Source: Letharia columbiana (taxonomy: Eukaryota; Ascomycota; Lecanoromycetes; Lecanorales; Parmeliaceae). From it: a stretch of DNA of 64,000 nucleotides. Below the pieces are notes generated by a model that saw only the letters and a program-made list of their open reading frames with translations, had not been told where the DNA came from and ran no database searches. Location: contig NW_023501129.1 of the NCBI RefSeq assembly GCF_014066305.1, forward strand, positions 1-64,000, given 5' to 3'. Position 1 is the first letter of the stretch; every line of letters starts with the position of its first letter. A program made the translations under genes and the position numbers. Below, piece after piece: positions 63,308 to 64,000 of the stretch.

Positions 63308-64000
63308 CTAGTTATTTTTAGATAATAGATGTTTACTAACAAAAGGAACCTTATATCATAAGGGATTTTCATATTTAATTCAATCTATTACAAAGTCTGA
63401 ATATATTTTATGCTCTATACTATGTTTAGCAAATGTTTTATATTTTCTAATTGCTATAAAGGGTTTAATTTTAGTAACCCTATAGAACTTAATATCACAA
63501 TATAGCCTATTATGCATAAAATAATCATATATAAATAGCATATTATTAACGTTTTGAAATTTAAATGCAATAGATGTGAACTTTTTAGGACCAGCTGAGC
63601 TAGAAGATTTTTTACGCACAAGAATTGACGGTTTACAACTCAATATGGTATTATCAAAATTTAATTTAGACGTATATTCATTATATTGGAATTCTAGATT
63701 ACATTCTATTCTATTACCAGCGTAATTGAATACTATGCTACCGTCAGTATCTACTAAACCGGCTAAATACGGATCATATAAGCCAATGCTATAATTGGCT
63801 TCAATCCACTTTACATTAAATAATTCACATGCTTCTTTAAAAGCAGGTACTTTAAGTCTTATTAAGCCATTAACATTTTTAATAACATGCATCATATCCT
63901 TATTAGTAGATACTACATATGTAGAATAGGGTTTTTTTTTATCCGCTCTAATTCTACCAATATGTAAAAAATTTTGAATACGTGTTAATATTCTCATATC
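63308..64000 (-). CDS. LAGLIDADG endonuclease in the last cox1 intron, partial
   Basis: The frame enters from the right edge and ends at a TAG at 63308, with two TGA as Trp near the end. The second LAGLIDADG motif is PYLAGLVDTDGSIVF with its acidic residue; the first motif must lie outside the window. The C-terminus (KYKTFAKHSIEHKIYSDFVI) is typical of cox1 intron ORFs. It sits in the intron directly upstream of the HFHYVLSMG exon. Confidence 0.85.

Overview
The window is fungal mitochondrial DNA, most likely from a basidiomycete (Agaricomycetes-like). The evidence is the respiratory gene set, in-frame TGA read as Trp with a matching tRNA-Trp(UCA), fungal rps3 and atp8, group I introns with LAGLIDADG and GIY-YIG homing endonuclease (HEG) ORFs, and remnants of an invertron-type linear plasmid. 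Almost every gene lies on the minus strand. The exception is the plasmid block on plus (about 47.2-53.7 kb). ORFs called only with the standard code are cut wherever TGA encodes Trp, so many genes were pieced together here by reading TGA as Trp.

Layout, left to right (transcription mostly right to left). 0-2.1 kb: unassigned membrane ORFs and a GIY-YIG ORF. 2.1-5.8 kb: tRNA cluster with GIY-YIG ORFs abutting tRNA 3' ends. 5.8-10.6 kb: rnl with one HEG-bearing intron. 10.8-16.5 kb: second tRNA cluster with cox3 and nad6. 16.7-18.3 kb: rns. 19.4 kb: atp8. 21.1-23.7 kb: atp6 (one intron). 24-28.1 kb: nad1 (two introns). 28.5-34 kb: duplicated and decaying tRNAs plus chimeric ORFs. 34.3-38.2 kb: cox2. 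38.8-45.3 kb: cob. 46-53.7 kb: plasmid-derived polymerase genes. 53.7-57.2 kb: rps3 and a chimeric relative. 57.4-58.9 kb: nad4. 59-61.4 kb: gene-poor DNA. 61.4-64 kb: 3' end of cox1.

The most striking content is a set of fused or chimeric genes. cob reads without a stop through a linker of about 200 residues into cox2. cox1 continues in frame for 471 codons past its normal end. A duplicated nad1 5' end is joined to a cox1 tail signature and then to a putative PD-(D/E)XK nuclease domain. A duplicated rps3 5' end drives a charged 295-residue ORF. The duplicated leaders of cox3 and atp8 precede unrelated small membrane ORFs. Structurally this resembles the chimeric ORFs behind cytoplasmic male sterility in plants; any such function here is inference.

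Other notable structure: GIY-YIG ORFs that start exactly one base after a tRNA; a cox2 3' end replaced by a HEG-linked copy, with the old tails left as relics; several families of tiny hairpin repeats, some caught interrupting HEG ORFs; a tRNA split in its anticodon loop; and a module of about 100 residues that recurs at five places in plasmid-derived sequence. Exact intron and rRNA ends are approximate because they were placed by eye.
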